Part shown: in pieces, positions 37,665 through 46,086 of the stretch
Layout: the number at the start of each line of letters is the position of its first letter
How positions within the stretch are numbered: position 1 is the first letter of the stretch
Assembly (NCBI GenBank): GCA_938015805.1
Contig: CALLXF010000045.1
Location: 16,867 to 80,866 of the forward strand
Source: an uncultured Saprospiraceae bacterium
GTDB taxonomy: Bacteria; Bacteroidota; Bacteroidia; Chitinophagales; Saprospiraceae
DNA: 64,000 nucleotides
Reading direction: 5' to 3'
Notes under the pieces: generated by a model
Databases searched by the model: none
What the model was told of the DNA's origin: nothing
Seen by the model: the letters and a program-made list of their open reading frames with translations, nothing else
Position numbers and translations under genes: made by a program

Positions 37665-40040
37665 ATGACATTATTGAAAAAAGCATTACAAAAAATTCCA
37701 ATACTTCCTTTAATAGCATTACTACTATCCATAGGAACGATCCATGCACAAGAGGAGAGAAAATTTACTCTAAGTGGTCATGTAAAAGATGGTAATTCGG
37801 GAGAAGAACTCATAGCAGCTAATATTTATGTAAAAGAGCTGGGCTTAGGAAACACCACTAATCTATATGGCTACTATTCCCTTACACTAAAAGCAGGGAC
37901 TTATCAAATCGTCTACAGCTATCTTGGTTTTGAGGATAAAACTATAAGTGTAACATTGGATAAAAATATAAGAAAAGACATTGATCTTGCAGAAGCTGGA
38001 CATATGATTTCTGAAATCACAATCCTGGCAGAAGAAAAAGATAAAAACGTAGAATCTACAGAGATGAGTCGAGTTACGATAGACGTCGCTGCTGTAAAAA
38101 AGATGCCTGCACTTTTTGGAGAGGTAGATATCATCAAAGCAATACAATTATTACCTGGCGTAAAATCGATAGGAGAAGGAACTTCCGGATTTTATGTAAG
38201 AGGTGGAAACGCCGACCAGAACCTCGTATTGCTAGATGAGGCTCCCATTTACAATGCCTCTCACTTACTCGGGTTTTTCTCATCATTTAATCCAGATGCG
38301 ATAAAAGATATGCAACTATATAAAGGTGCTATCCCTTCTCGATATGGAGGTCGCTTGAGTTCGGTTTTAGACATTAGGATGAAAGAAGGAAATGCCAAAA
38401 AATTTGGAGGATCTGCGGGAATCGGGTTAATTATGTCTCGTCTGTCATTGGAAGCTCCTCTAGGAAATAATGGAAGTTTTATAGTATCTGGCCGGAGGTC
38501 TTACCTCGATGTAATGGCCAAAACTTACTTTGCACTTAAAGGTAAGAGCAGCGAAGATCAGTTTTACTTTTATGATCTAAATGCAAAAGGAAATTACAGA
38601 ATAAATGACAACAATAGAATATTTGTTTCTGGCTATTTTGGAAAGGATATCTTAAGTCAAGAGGAAGAGGAAGAAGACGGTTTAGACTTAAATGTGTTCT
38701 GGGGAAATAAAACAGCGACTGTAAGATGGAATCACATTTTTTCTCCTAGGCTATTTTCCAATGTTACTGCTTACTATAGTAATTATAATTACGGACTAGG
38801 GTTCGAAGATGGAATTAATTCTGTAGACTGGAATTCAACATTAGAGGAACTCAGTGTCAAGGCTGATTTCACTGCTTTCCTAACTCCAGATTACAGTATA
38901 GATTTTGGGGTACAATCGATTAAACATGATATCGCTCCTGGAGAAATAAAAGTATATGACAGTGCAGATAGTCTCCTAGTAGATTACGATATCGATCATG
39001 TATCCAGCATAGAAAATGCGATTTACGTGAGTAATAACTGGAATGTAAATGATGACCTTTCTGTCGAAGTTGGTTTGCGAGGATCATCACTTCACAACGT
39101 GGGACCTCATACTCATTACACTGCCAATGAAGAATCAGAAATCACAGATTCTACTGTTTACAAATCTGGTATTTATAATAGTTACTATAACCTGGAGCCT
39201 CGACTAGGGATCAAATATTCTCTAGGGAAAAATAACTCTATAAAAGCCAGCTATAATCGCACAGCTCAGTATATCCAGCAGGCGTCTAATGGTAATATAG
39301 CTACCCCATTTGACATTTGGTTTAATGCAACACCATTAGTTAAGCCACAACTTGCCGACCAATATGCAATAGGCTATTTCCAAAATTTTAAAGACAATTC
39401 TTATGAGGCATCTGTAGAAGTTTATTTCAAAGATTTTACTAACGCAATCGACTTTAAAGAAAGAGCCAGTTTACTTCTAAACGAAAACCTAGAAGGCGAA
39501 TTAAGACTCGGAGTCGCTAGAGCCTATGGAGCAGAATTTATGGTCAAAAAAGATCTTGGAAAACTTACAGGATGGATCAGTTATACCTATTCCAAAATAG
39601 AAAAGAGAATAGAAACTATTAATAATAATCAATGGTATAATGCTAAGTATGACAAGCCTCATGACCTCTCCATTGTATTAGCCTATGAACTATCTGATCG
39701 TATTAGACTTTCGTCCAATTTTGTATATTCCTCTGGAGCAGCAGTTACTTTTCCTACTGGTAAATATTTTTTCCAAGGCACAGCAGTGCCGATCTATTCG
39801 GAAAGAAATGGCGAACGTTTACCCGACTATCATAGGATGGATGTATCCCTAACTTTAAAGTCAAAAAATAAAAACCGAAGATTTAAAGGAGAATGGGTTT
39901 TCGGGATATACAATCTGTATGATCGAAGAAATGCTTTAGCTATAAACTTTAAGGAAGATCTAATGGGCGGCGGCACCTATGCCGAAAAAAGATCAATCTT
40001 TTCTATAGTACCCTCTATCACTTACAATCTTAAATTTTAA
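37665..40040 (+). CDS. TonB-dependent receptor with carboxypeptidase-like N-terminal domain
   Basis: The 791-aa protein has a signal peptide (cleavage near TIHAQ). A carboxypeptidase-regulatory-like domain follows (about 30-110; LSGHVKDGNSGEELIAANIYV, GYYSLTLKAGTY). The plug (about 125-245) contains MPALFGEVDIIKAIQLLPGV, FYVRGGNADQNLVLLDEAPIYN and YGGRLSSVLDIRMKEGN. The remainder is a barrel. It is of the type that pairs with a DUF4249 lipoprotein, which is the next gene 12 bases on. The substrate is unknown. The upstream ECF sigma/membrane pair may control it. Confidence 0.9.
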   Translation: MTLLKKALQKIPILPLIALLLSIGTIHAQEERKFTLSGHVKDGNSGEELIAANIYVKELGLGNTTNLYGYYSLTLKAGTYQIVYSYLGFEDKTISVTLDKNIRKDIDLAEAGHMISEITILAEEKDKNVESTEMSRVTIDVAAVKKMPALFGEVDIIKAIQLLPGVKSIGEGTSGFYVRGGNADQNLVLLDEAPIYNASHLLGFFSSFNPDAIKDMQLYKGAIPSRYGGRLSSVLDIRMKEGNAKKFGGSAGIGLIMSRLSLEAPLGNNGSFIVSGRRSYLDVMAKTYFALKGKSSEDQFYFYDLNAKGNYRINDNNRIFVSGYFGKDILSQEEEEEDGLDLNVFWGNKTATVRWNHIFSPRLFSNVTAYYSNYNYGLGFEDGINSVDWNSTLEELSVKADFTAFLTPDYSIDFGVQSIKHDIAPGEIKVYDSADSLLVDYDIDHVSSIENAIYVSNNWNVNDDLSVEVGLRGSSLHNVGPHTHYTANEESEITDSTVYKSGIYNSYYNLEPRLGIKYSLGKNNSIKASYNRTAQYIQQASNGNIATPFDIWFNATPLVKPQLADQYAIGYFQNFKDNSYEASVEVYFKDFTNAIDFKERASLLLNENLEGELRLGVARAYGAEFMVKKDLGKLTGWISYTYSKIEKRIETINNNQWYNAKYDKPHDLSIVLAYELSDRIRLSSNFVYSSGAAVTFPTGKYFFQGTAVPIYSERNGERLPDYHRMDVSLTLKSKNKNRRFKGEWVFGIYNLYDRRNALAINFKEDLMGGGTYAEKRSIFSIVPSITYNLKF

Positions 40041-40052
40041 AAACAACGAATC

Positions 40053-40871
40053 ATGATTACTAAATATTTATATATTCTTCTTATTTCCATCCTTTCTCTA
40101 ATTATGCTATCTAGCTGTTTTTCGGAAAGAATAGATTTAGATTTAAATACACTTGAAAACAAAAAAGTGGTGATTACCAGTTGGCTCAATAATCTAGATG
40201 ATGACCAATATGTCCAAGTATATTATACGGGAGATTACTTTATAGATCCTAACATGGAGTCTATAAATGATGCCACTGTTACCCTGAGCTATGAGACAGA
40301 GGAACTAGTCCTCGAGAACACTACTAATGGAATCTATCTTTTACCCTCTGAGTGGAAAGGAGTCGAAGACATACAATACACACTAACGGTTACGCATAAT
40401 AATATGGAGTACCGAGCTGTTTCTATACTCAGAGCAATGCCTTTAATTCAAAACATAGAATCCGTCCTACAGATAGAAAATGATACGACTAGCTTTTATG
40501 AAATCTATTTTGAGTTTCAGGAAACAGCCGGCGAAGGAGATGGATATTTTGCTATCGACTATATTAAAAATAGTAATCAAAAAAATGTAATCAAGACAGG
40601 TGACTGGATAGATGACTCTTATCTCGACGGAGAATATATCACTGATCTTACGGTTACCAGTAACAATCATCAACAGGGGGATACCGTGATTTTAGAAACC
40701 CATAATATCGGATTAAAAGCAGTAGAATATCTTGAAAGCATCGATACGGAAATATTTAGAGAAGGACTACTCGATCCACCTCCAGTAAATGTGCCTACTA
40801 ATTTTTCCAATGGAGCAGTCGGCTATTTCCTAACAAGCGGAAAAAGAATAAACGAGATCATTATCGACTAA
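40053..40871 (+). CDS. DUF4249-family lipoprotein
   Basis: The 272-aa lipoprotein (lipobox LSSC, about Cys22) begins the mature protein with FSERIDLDLN and the KKVVITSWLNNLDDDQYVQVYYT segment typical of DUF4249. It continues as beta-rich sequence. DUF4249 proteins are nearly always encoded next to a TonB-dependent receptor like the one immediately upstream and probably act as a surface partner of the barrel. At 272 aa it is on the short side for the family, with no sign of truncation. Confidence 0.85.
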   Translation: MITKYLYILLISILSLIMLSSCFSERIDLDLNTLENKKVVITSWLNNLDDDQYVQVYYTGDYFIDPNMESINDATVTLSYETEELVLENTTNGIYLLPSEWKGVEDIQYTLTVTHNNMEYRAVSILRAMPLIQNIESVLQIENDTTSFYEIYFEFQETAGEGDGYFAIDYIKNSNQKNVIKTGDWIDDSYLDGEYITDLTVTSNNHQQGDTVILETHNIGLKAVEYLESIDTEIFREGLLDPPPVNVPTNFSNGAVGYFLTSGKRINEIIID

Positions 40872-40932
40872 TGGCATAAATGATCCAAACAAACAGAAAA
40901 ATGGTATAAATCATCAAAAGATTAATATTAAA

Positions 40933-41005
40933 GATTTACGAAGTCATGGTTTGTGTATGACTACTAAATAGGCTGTTTAGTAGTAGCACTCCATGCTCGT
41001 AAATC
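40933..41005 (+). repeat. Nested stem-loop element between DUF4249 and the next barrel gene
   Basis: An outer stem pairs GATTTACGA...CATGG (40933-40949) with CCATGCTCGTAAATC (40991-41005), interrupted only by a small asymmetric bulge. Inside it, ACTACTAAA (40960-40968) pairs perfectly with TTTAGTAGT (40976-40984) around a 7-base loop. No T-tract follows. It could be a structured leader of the downstream barrel gene, a small mobile palindromic repeat (MITE/REP-like) or an attenuator. Confidence 0.6.
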
Positions 41006-41120
41006 CTAAATCACTTTATAATTACATTATTCATATTAAACATTTTAAACTTTCGTTAACATGTTGTTATCATAATCAGCTACTATTAGTTATTACATTT
41101 ACGATAGTCTAAAATGCAAT

Positions 41121-43934
41121 ATGAAATCACCACTCCTTTCCTTACTGCTTTGCCTATTCTCTATTTCCTGTTTGTCGCAAAATTACTCGATTAAGGGAAT
41201 CGTAACCGACACCTTAGATGTTACACTGATATCTTCCACCGTTTTACTATTAGAACAGTCAGACTCTACAATGGTCGATTTTACTCGTACCGAACTGGAT
41301 GGATCATTTAAATTTGAACAAGTAACACCAGGTGCGTATATCGTTAAGACCACTTATATAGGCTACATTCCTAAGACCGTAAATGTCCCCGCGGAAAACA
41401 AAGAAGATATAGATGTCGGTATCATTAAAATGGTCGAACTAGCAGAGGAACTTATGACTGTAGTTATAAAAGCCGCTAAAGCTCCGATAAAAATGCGTGG
41501 AGATACCATAGAATATGATGCGACTACTTTTAAGGTCCCTGAAGGATCGACGGTAGAAGATTTACTTAAGAGACTGCCGGGCATAGAAGTAGAATCTGAC
41601 GGCAGTATTATGGCAGATGGCAAAGACGTAAATACAGTAACGGTAGATGGAAAAGCATTTTTTGGGCAAGATCCTAAAGCCGCCACAAAAAATTTGCCAG
41701 CAGAAGGTATCTCCAAAGTACAAGTCTTTGATACTAAAACGGAAGAAGAAGAAATCACTGGTGCAACCTCGCAGTCCAAAGAAAAAACGATGAATCTAGA
41801 GCTAAAAGAAGATTTTAAAAATGGTGGATTTGGGAAGGTGATCGCTGGTATGGGTACAGAAAGCACTAAGGAGCTCAAAGGAAACTATAATCGATTTAAT
41901 AAAAAAATACAGTTTAGTCTTGTCGGTGTAGGCAATAACACAGGACGTAACGGATTATCATGGAATGACTACCAAGATTTTATGGGATCGCAGTCTTTTA
42001 ATTTTGGAGGTGGCACGGACTATGGTTTTGGAGGAGGTGGATGGAGAAGTTTTACTTTTGGAGGTGGTAGCGGAGGATTAGAGTCCAATATCCAATCTAT
42101 CTTTTTTAACAATTCCGGTAATGGAGGGTTACCCGAAAACTACAACGGAGGAATCAATTTTAACTACGAGCATAATAAGACCAAAGTAAGTTCTGTCTAT
42201 TACTATAACCAGTCAGGAATCATAAGAGATGGTAACTCATCTAGAGATCGATTTTTTCAAGAGTTTACCACTAACGAGGAAGCAACTAATTTAAATGATA
42301 ATCTATCCAGAGGTCATCGTATCGAGCTGGAATTTACAAAAGATATCGACAGCTTACATTTTGTAAAACTAAAAACTAACGGAGCTTTTATAAACGAAAA
42401 CAACCAAGCTCAAGAAAACACAGAATTGCGTAAAGACGGAGTATTAACCAGTACATCAGATATCAAAAACGATATAAACACTAATGGTTATCTAGGTAAT
42501 GCACTATTACTCTTAAGAAAAAAGTTTAAAAAGAAAGGACGTAGCCTAGGAGTAAACGCTTCTTATCTCTACACTGAACTGGAAGATAACTGGACGCAAA
42601 ATTCCGTTACGAATTTTTATAACAACGCTGCAGAGATAGATAGTACCGCGATTATAAACCAGCTGAATACTAATATCAGAAACAAAAAACAACTTAAGGC
42701 AAACGCATTGTACGTAGAACCGTTGAGCGAAAAATTCTTCTGGCAGACCTTTTATAATTTTAGCAATAGAGAAGAAACTGGAGATCGGGAAGTAAATGAT
42801 ATCAGTGGATCAGAAAGGTTATTAAACGAAGATCTTAGTAGAACGTATATCAATAATATAGATCTGGATCGAATAGGATCTTCCTTAAGATACTCTTACG
42901 AGGGCGTTAATATAACGATGGGATTAGGGTATCAGCGTTTTGATCTTAAAGGTGATTTTAAAGGAAAAGGAGACAGCCCTATTATAGGAAAAGTGGACAA
43001 GATCTTTACTAATTGGATTCCGCATTTCTCTCTAAATTTTGAACCGATAAGGAATGGTTATATGTCATTCGGCTATAGCCGAAATGCTACAGAACCATCT
43101 ATAGATGATCTGCAGCCGATCGTAAATAATCTAAATCCGCAGTATATAGTCATCGGTAATCCCGGATTAACTCCAGAAATTAATAATCGATTTTCTACCT
43201 CATTTAATCACTCCCATCCGCTAAGTGGAAGAAGAATAAATCTGAATGCCAGTATCGAATTTAACGAAAGCCAGTTTTCTACTAGTGAGACTGTAGATTC
43301 GTTTCTGATCACTACAGCTCAGCCGATTAACGTATCGGGCGGGCGATCTTGGGACGTCAGCGGAAGTTTAAATTTTCCAATTATAAAAAATAGGATTACC
43401 ACACGGATGCGACTAAATGTGGGCCAAAACATCAGACCATCATTTGTAAATGATATAAAAAACAATACGACCTCTCTAAGTTATAATCCCTATATACGTG
43501 TAAACATTACTCCAGTGGATGCCATAGGTATTTACCTCACCGCTAGAAGTAGTTTTGTAAATACCACTTATGATATAAATACTAGCCAAAATCAAAGTAC
43601 CAGAAATGATACATACTCTGCAGAGCTAACAGCAAAAACCTTTGCAGGAATATTTTTAAATGCAAATTTCAATTATCAGAAATTTAAGAATAACAGGTTT
43701 AATGTAGACCGGAGTATACCTATACTTAACCTTTCTATCTACAAGCAAATCTTAAAAGGTAATCGTGGAGAAATACGTGTTTCTCTTTATGATGCCTTTA
43801 ATAAGAATGTGGGTTTTACCTCATCTGACACGTACAGGTCTGAGACTCAGTCTCTAGCTAGATATGTAATGCTGAGCTTTACGTATAACATTAGAGGAAT
43901 ACAATCGTCTGCTCATAAGAAGAGCTGGTGGTAA
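41121..43934 (+). CDS. Outer-membrane beta-barrel protein, TonB-receptor-like (OMP_b-brl_3 type)
   Basis: The 937-aa protein has a signal peptide (ISCLSQ), a carboxypeptidase-like domain (about 22-100; YSIKGIVTDTLD, FEQVTPGAYIVKTTYIGY) and a plug-like segment. The plug has family-typical motifs: MRGDTIEYDATTFKV, DLLKRLPGIEVESDG, VNTVTVDGKAFFGQDPKAATKNLPA and EGISKVQVFD. A Gly/Phe-rich stretch (about 290-320) precedes the barrel. The adjacent GLPGLI gene is the usual companion of this family. The role may be export or uptake of a peptide or siderophore-like substrate; nothing in the sequence settles it. Confidence 0.88.
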   Translation: MKSPLLSLLLCLFSISCLSQNYSIKGIVTDTLDVTLISSTVLLLEQSDSTMVDFTRTELDGSFKFEQVTPGAYIVKTTYIGYIPKTVNVPAENKEDIDVGIIKMVELAEELMTVVIKAAKAPIKMRGDTIEYDATTFKVPEGSTVEDLLKRLPGIEVESDGSIMADGKDVNTVTVDGKAFFGQDPKAATKNLPAEGISKVQVFDTKTEEEEITGATSQSKEKTMNLELKEDFKNGGFGKVIAGMGTESTKELKGNYNRFNKKIQFSLVGVGNNTGRNGLSWNDYQDFMGSQSFNFGGGTDYGFGGGGWRSFTFGGGSGGLESNIQSIFFNNSGNGGLPENYNGGINFNYEHNKTKVSSVYYYNQSGIIRDGNSSRDRFFQEFTTNEEATNLNDNLSRGHRIELEFTKDIDSLHFVKLKTNGAFINENNQAQENTELRKDGVLTSTSDIKNDINTNGYLGNALLLLRKKFKKKGRSLGVNASYLYTELEDNWTQNSVTNFYNNAAEIDSTAIINQLNTNIRNKKQLKANALYVEPLSEKFFWQTFYNFSNREETGDREVNDISGSERLLNEDLSRTYINNIDLDRIGSSLRYSYEGVNITMGLGYQRFDLKGDFKGKGDSPIIGKVDKIFTNWIPHFSLNFEPIRNGYMSFGYSRNATEPSIDDLQPIVNNLNPQYIVIGNPGLTPEINNRFSTSFNHSHPLSGRRINLNASIEFNESQFSTSETVDSFLITTAQPINVSGGRSWDVSGSLNFPIIKNRITTRMRLNVGQNIRPSFVNDIKNNTTSLSYNPYIRVNITPVDAIGIYLTARSSFVNTTYDINTSQNQSTRNDTYSAELTAKTFAGIFLNANFNYQKFKNNRFNVDRSIPILNLSIYKQILKGNRGEIRVSLYDAFNKNVGFTSSDTYRSETQSLARYVMLSFTYNIRGIQSSAHKKSWW

Positions 43935-44034
43935 AATAAAAAAATGGATTTTGTGGACATCTTTATTTTAGATCCTACATAAATTTTAAAGTACTAGATT
44001 CTAAAAACCAAAGTTGATTATTTATTCAATCGTT

Positions 44035-44781
44035 ATGATACAAAAAAAAATACTTTTAGGATTTCTGATATTTATCATTGGCGGAAGCCTCTACGCTCAA
44101 GACGTAAAAGGTGTGGTTACTTATAATCGTAAGACGGATTATATTTCTATTATTTCTAAGTTACCTCATATGACTAAAGAAGAAGTAGATCGGATGTCTC
44201 TGACCTGGGGAAACTGGGCCTCTGAAGGTCGCGATCATCATCTTTTTTTCAAGAAAAATAAATCTCTATATCAACCAAAAAAGCGAGAAAACGATAACGG
44301 TTATTCTTGGAAACAAGATCAATTTGTCCTTATCCGAGACTATAAAAATAAGGAGCGAGAAGACGTTATAGAGACACTCGGCAACCTGTATCATATTAAA
44401 GGTCCACTAGTAAAGAGAAAATGGAAAATACTAAACGAGATTAGAGAAATAGCGGGTTACCTCTGTATGAAAGCAGAAACTTACAACCCTATAAAAGATC
44501 AGACGATTCATGCCTGGTTTGCAGATGGAATTACTTTTAGCGGTGGTCCTGAAGGTTTTGGTGGATTACCTGGTCTGATCCTAGAGATCGATATAAACAA
44601 CGGAGACGCTGTTATCACCGCTACTTCTGTGGATCTAGATAGAGAGGATGTTACCTTACCTATCCCTAAAAAAATAAAAGGTAAAAAAATCACTGAAGAA
44701 AAATTTGATGCCATTATTAAAAAATACGTAAAAGAGACCATCGAGGGCAAAAAGAATCCTTACTGGAGAGTGAGGTATTAG
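44035..44781 (+). CDS. GLPGLI-family secreted protein
   Basis: The track starts at a TTG (44014), but the ATG at 44035 gives a normal signal peptide (MIQKKILLGFLIFIIGGSLYAQ), so 248 aa is preferred. The family name motif appears as GFGGLPGLILEID. It is preceded by a tripartite Cys/Trp region (IAGYLCMKAETY, IHAWFADGI) typical of GLPGLI proteins. It is about 100 bases after the barrel gene, its common partner. The function is unknown, and a periplasmic location is expected. Confidence 0.88.
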   Translation: MIQKKILLGFLIFIIGGSLYAQDVKGVVTYNRKTDYISIISKLPHMTKEEVDRMSLTWGNWASEGRDHHLFFKKNKSLYQPKKRENDNGYSWKQDQFVLIRDYKNKEREDVIETLGNLYHIKGPLVKRKWKILNEIREIAGYLCMKAETYNPIKDQTIHAWFADGITFSGGPEGFGGLPGLILEIDINNGDAVITATSVDLDREDVTLPIPKKIKGKKITEEKFDAIIKKYVKETIEGKKNPYWRVRY

Positions 44782-45091
44782 AGATTTATACTATTATATT
44801 TCAGTTTGTTAGATTCTTCAACATCAATCATATGGTATGGTTTTACGATATCGAATATCTATTCTAATATGAAGTAATTCGATTAAATTATATTACTGCT
44901 TGATCTAAAGATCCATGAGTGAATTACAAAAAATCAACATCTACTTAGTTGCTCAATTAAGACAGGATAGAAATAGTCCTATAGCTAAGACTAAGAGGCA
45001 AATGTTTTTAATTGAATTTTTTGATTCATAATAAACCTAAAGGGGTCATCTAAATAGTGGCGAATTTTTGATTACCGATAACTAAAGCCAA
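44782..45091. other. Intergenic region between convergent genes
   Basis: There is no strong gene here. A 38-codon ATG-started frame (44915-45031; MSELQKINIYLVAQLRQ) has no ribosome-site support or recognisable family, and I do not call it. No clear terminator was found. Confidence 0.4.
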
Positions 45092-45811
45092 TTACCGCAA
45101 CCGCTGGATCTCATTGATGATATTTTTTTTAAGCTTTTTTTCGTAGCGATCCATATTGTTAAATTCCATTATCATACTGTTTACAAGCTCCGTTTTTAAT
45201 TCGGCTTGCCTTGTCTCTTCTAAGTATATCGCATATTCTAACCGTTGCGGATAGTTTGTATACGGAATATTTAATTTTTGAAAAAGACCATCAGCCATTG
45301 CTGATTTATTCTCATAATGGTATGACCATGCAAGGTATACCGCTTCGTTACTTTTTGTAAATTCCTTTTGATCTAATAAATCTTTACCTAAAGCGATTAC
45401 TGTATCATACTCTTTAAGCTTATAGCTAGCTTGGATAATCTTTTTCTTTAAGCCTAGATCGTCTTTATAGGATCCTTTAGTTTCCTGCTGATATAGATCT
45501 AAAGCTTCTGAGTATAATCCATTTTTTAAATACTCATCAGCAAGAAGGATACGATTAGTATGGGTATTAGAGAAATTAAGATTTTTTTGAAGCTTGTCAA
45601 TTTTTAAATTTTTAAAAATAGCTTCTTTGATATTTTCTGAGACTTGCTCTACTTGATCCCTATTATAAAAATGATGATATAGATAAAACAAGCAGCCTAC
45701 TAAGGGAATAAAAAATATTACAAAGAACCATTTATAATCAGACTTATGGGCATAAGCATGGTAAAGGCAAAACATTTGCAAGATAAATATAGGAGAATAA
45801 TAGCCTATCAT
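45092..45811 (-). CDS. Membrane protein with PLDc_N-like anchor and TPR-like repeats
   Basis: The 239-aa protein starts with two hydrophobic helices separated by a charged turn (IFILQMFCLYHAYAHKSDYKWFFVIFFIPLVGCLFYLYHHF). This matches the pattern of the phospholipase-D-nuclease N-terminal (PLDc_N) anchor, but no HKD nuclease motif follows. Residues about 75-220 are helical tetratricopeptide-like repeats (ILLADEYLKNGLYSEALDLYQQE, VIALGKDLLDQKEF, EAVYLAWSYHYENKSAMADGLFQ). A scaffold role at the inner membrane is likely. The gene stands alone on the minus strand. Confidence 0.7.
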   Translation of the reverse strand: MIGYYSPIFILQMFCLYHAYAHKSDYKWFFVIFFIPLVGCLFYLYHHFYNRDQVEQVSENIKEAIFKNLKIDKLQKNLNFSNTHTNRILLADEYLKNGLYSEALDLYQQETKGSYKDDLGLKKKIIQASYKLKEYDTVIALGKDLLDQKEFTKSNEAVYLAWSYHYENKSAMADGLFQKLNIPYTNYPQRLEYAIYLEETRQAELKTELVNSMIMEFNNMDRYEKKLKKNIINEIQRLR

Positions 45812-46086
45812 GTAGTTTGATTATAGTGATATAAACTGGATTCGGTAAACGCAATGTACAAAAACAAAAGTGGTTAAATCAAATACGATATATTATTCAT
45901 TTTACTAATATCAGAAATTTTCAATATTGCAATCATTGAATAGTAAGATATGTTTTAATTTACATCCCGATTAAGGTAAAAAAGTAAAAACCAGTCTTTA
46001 AAGATCCAAAACGATACGTATCACCGTATATAAAATCGTATCTGTTATACAGAGATATGTAATACCAGTCACCACAAAAAAAACCA

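Noticed and set aside
41363-41878. 171-aa minus-strand ORF inside the 41121-43934 barrel gene
   Set aside because: It is fully antisense to a well-supported outer-membrane protein and its translation is Ser/Val-rich shadow sequence without motifs.
44915-45031. 38-codon ATG-started ORF (MSELQKINIYL...)
   Set aside because: Too short, with no ribosome-site or promoter support and no recognised family.
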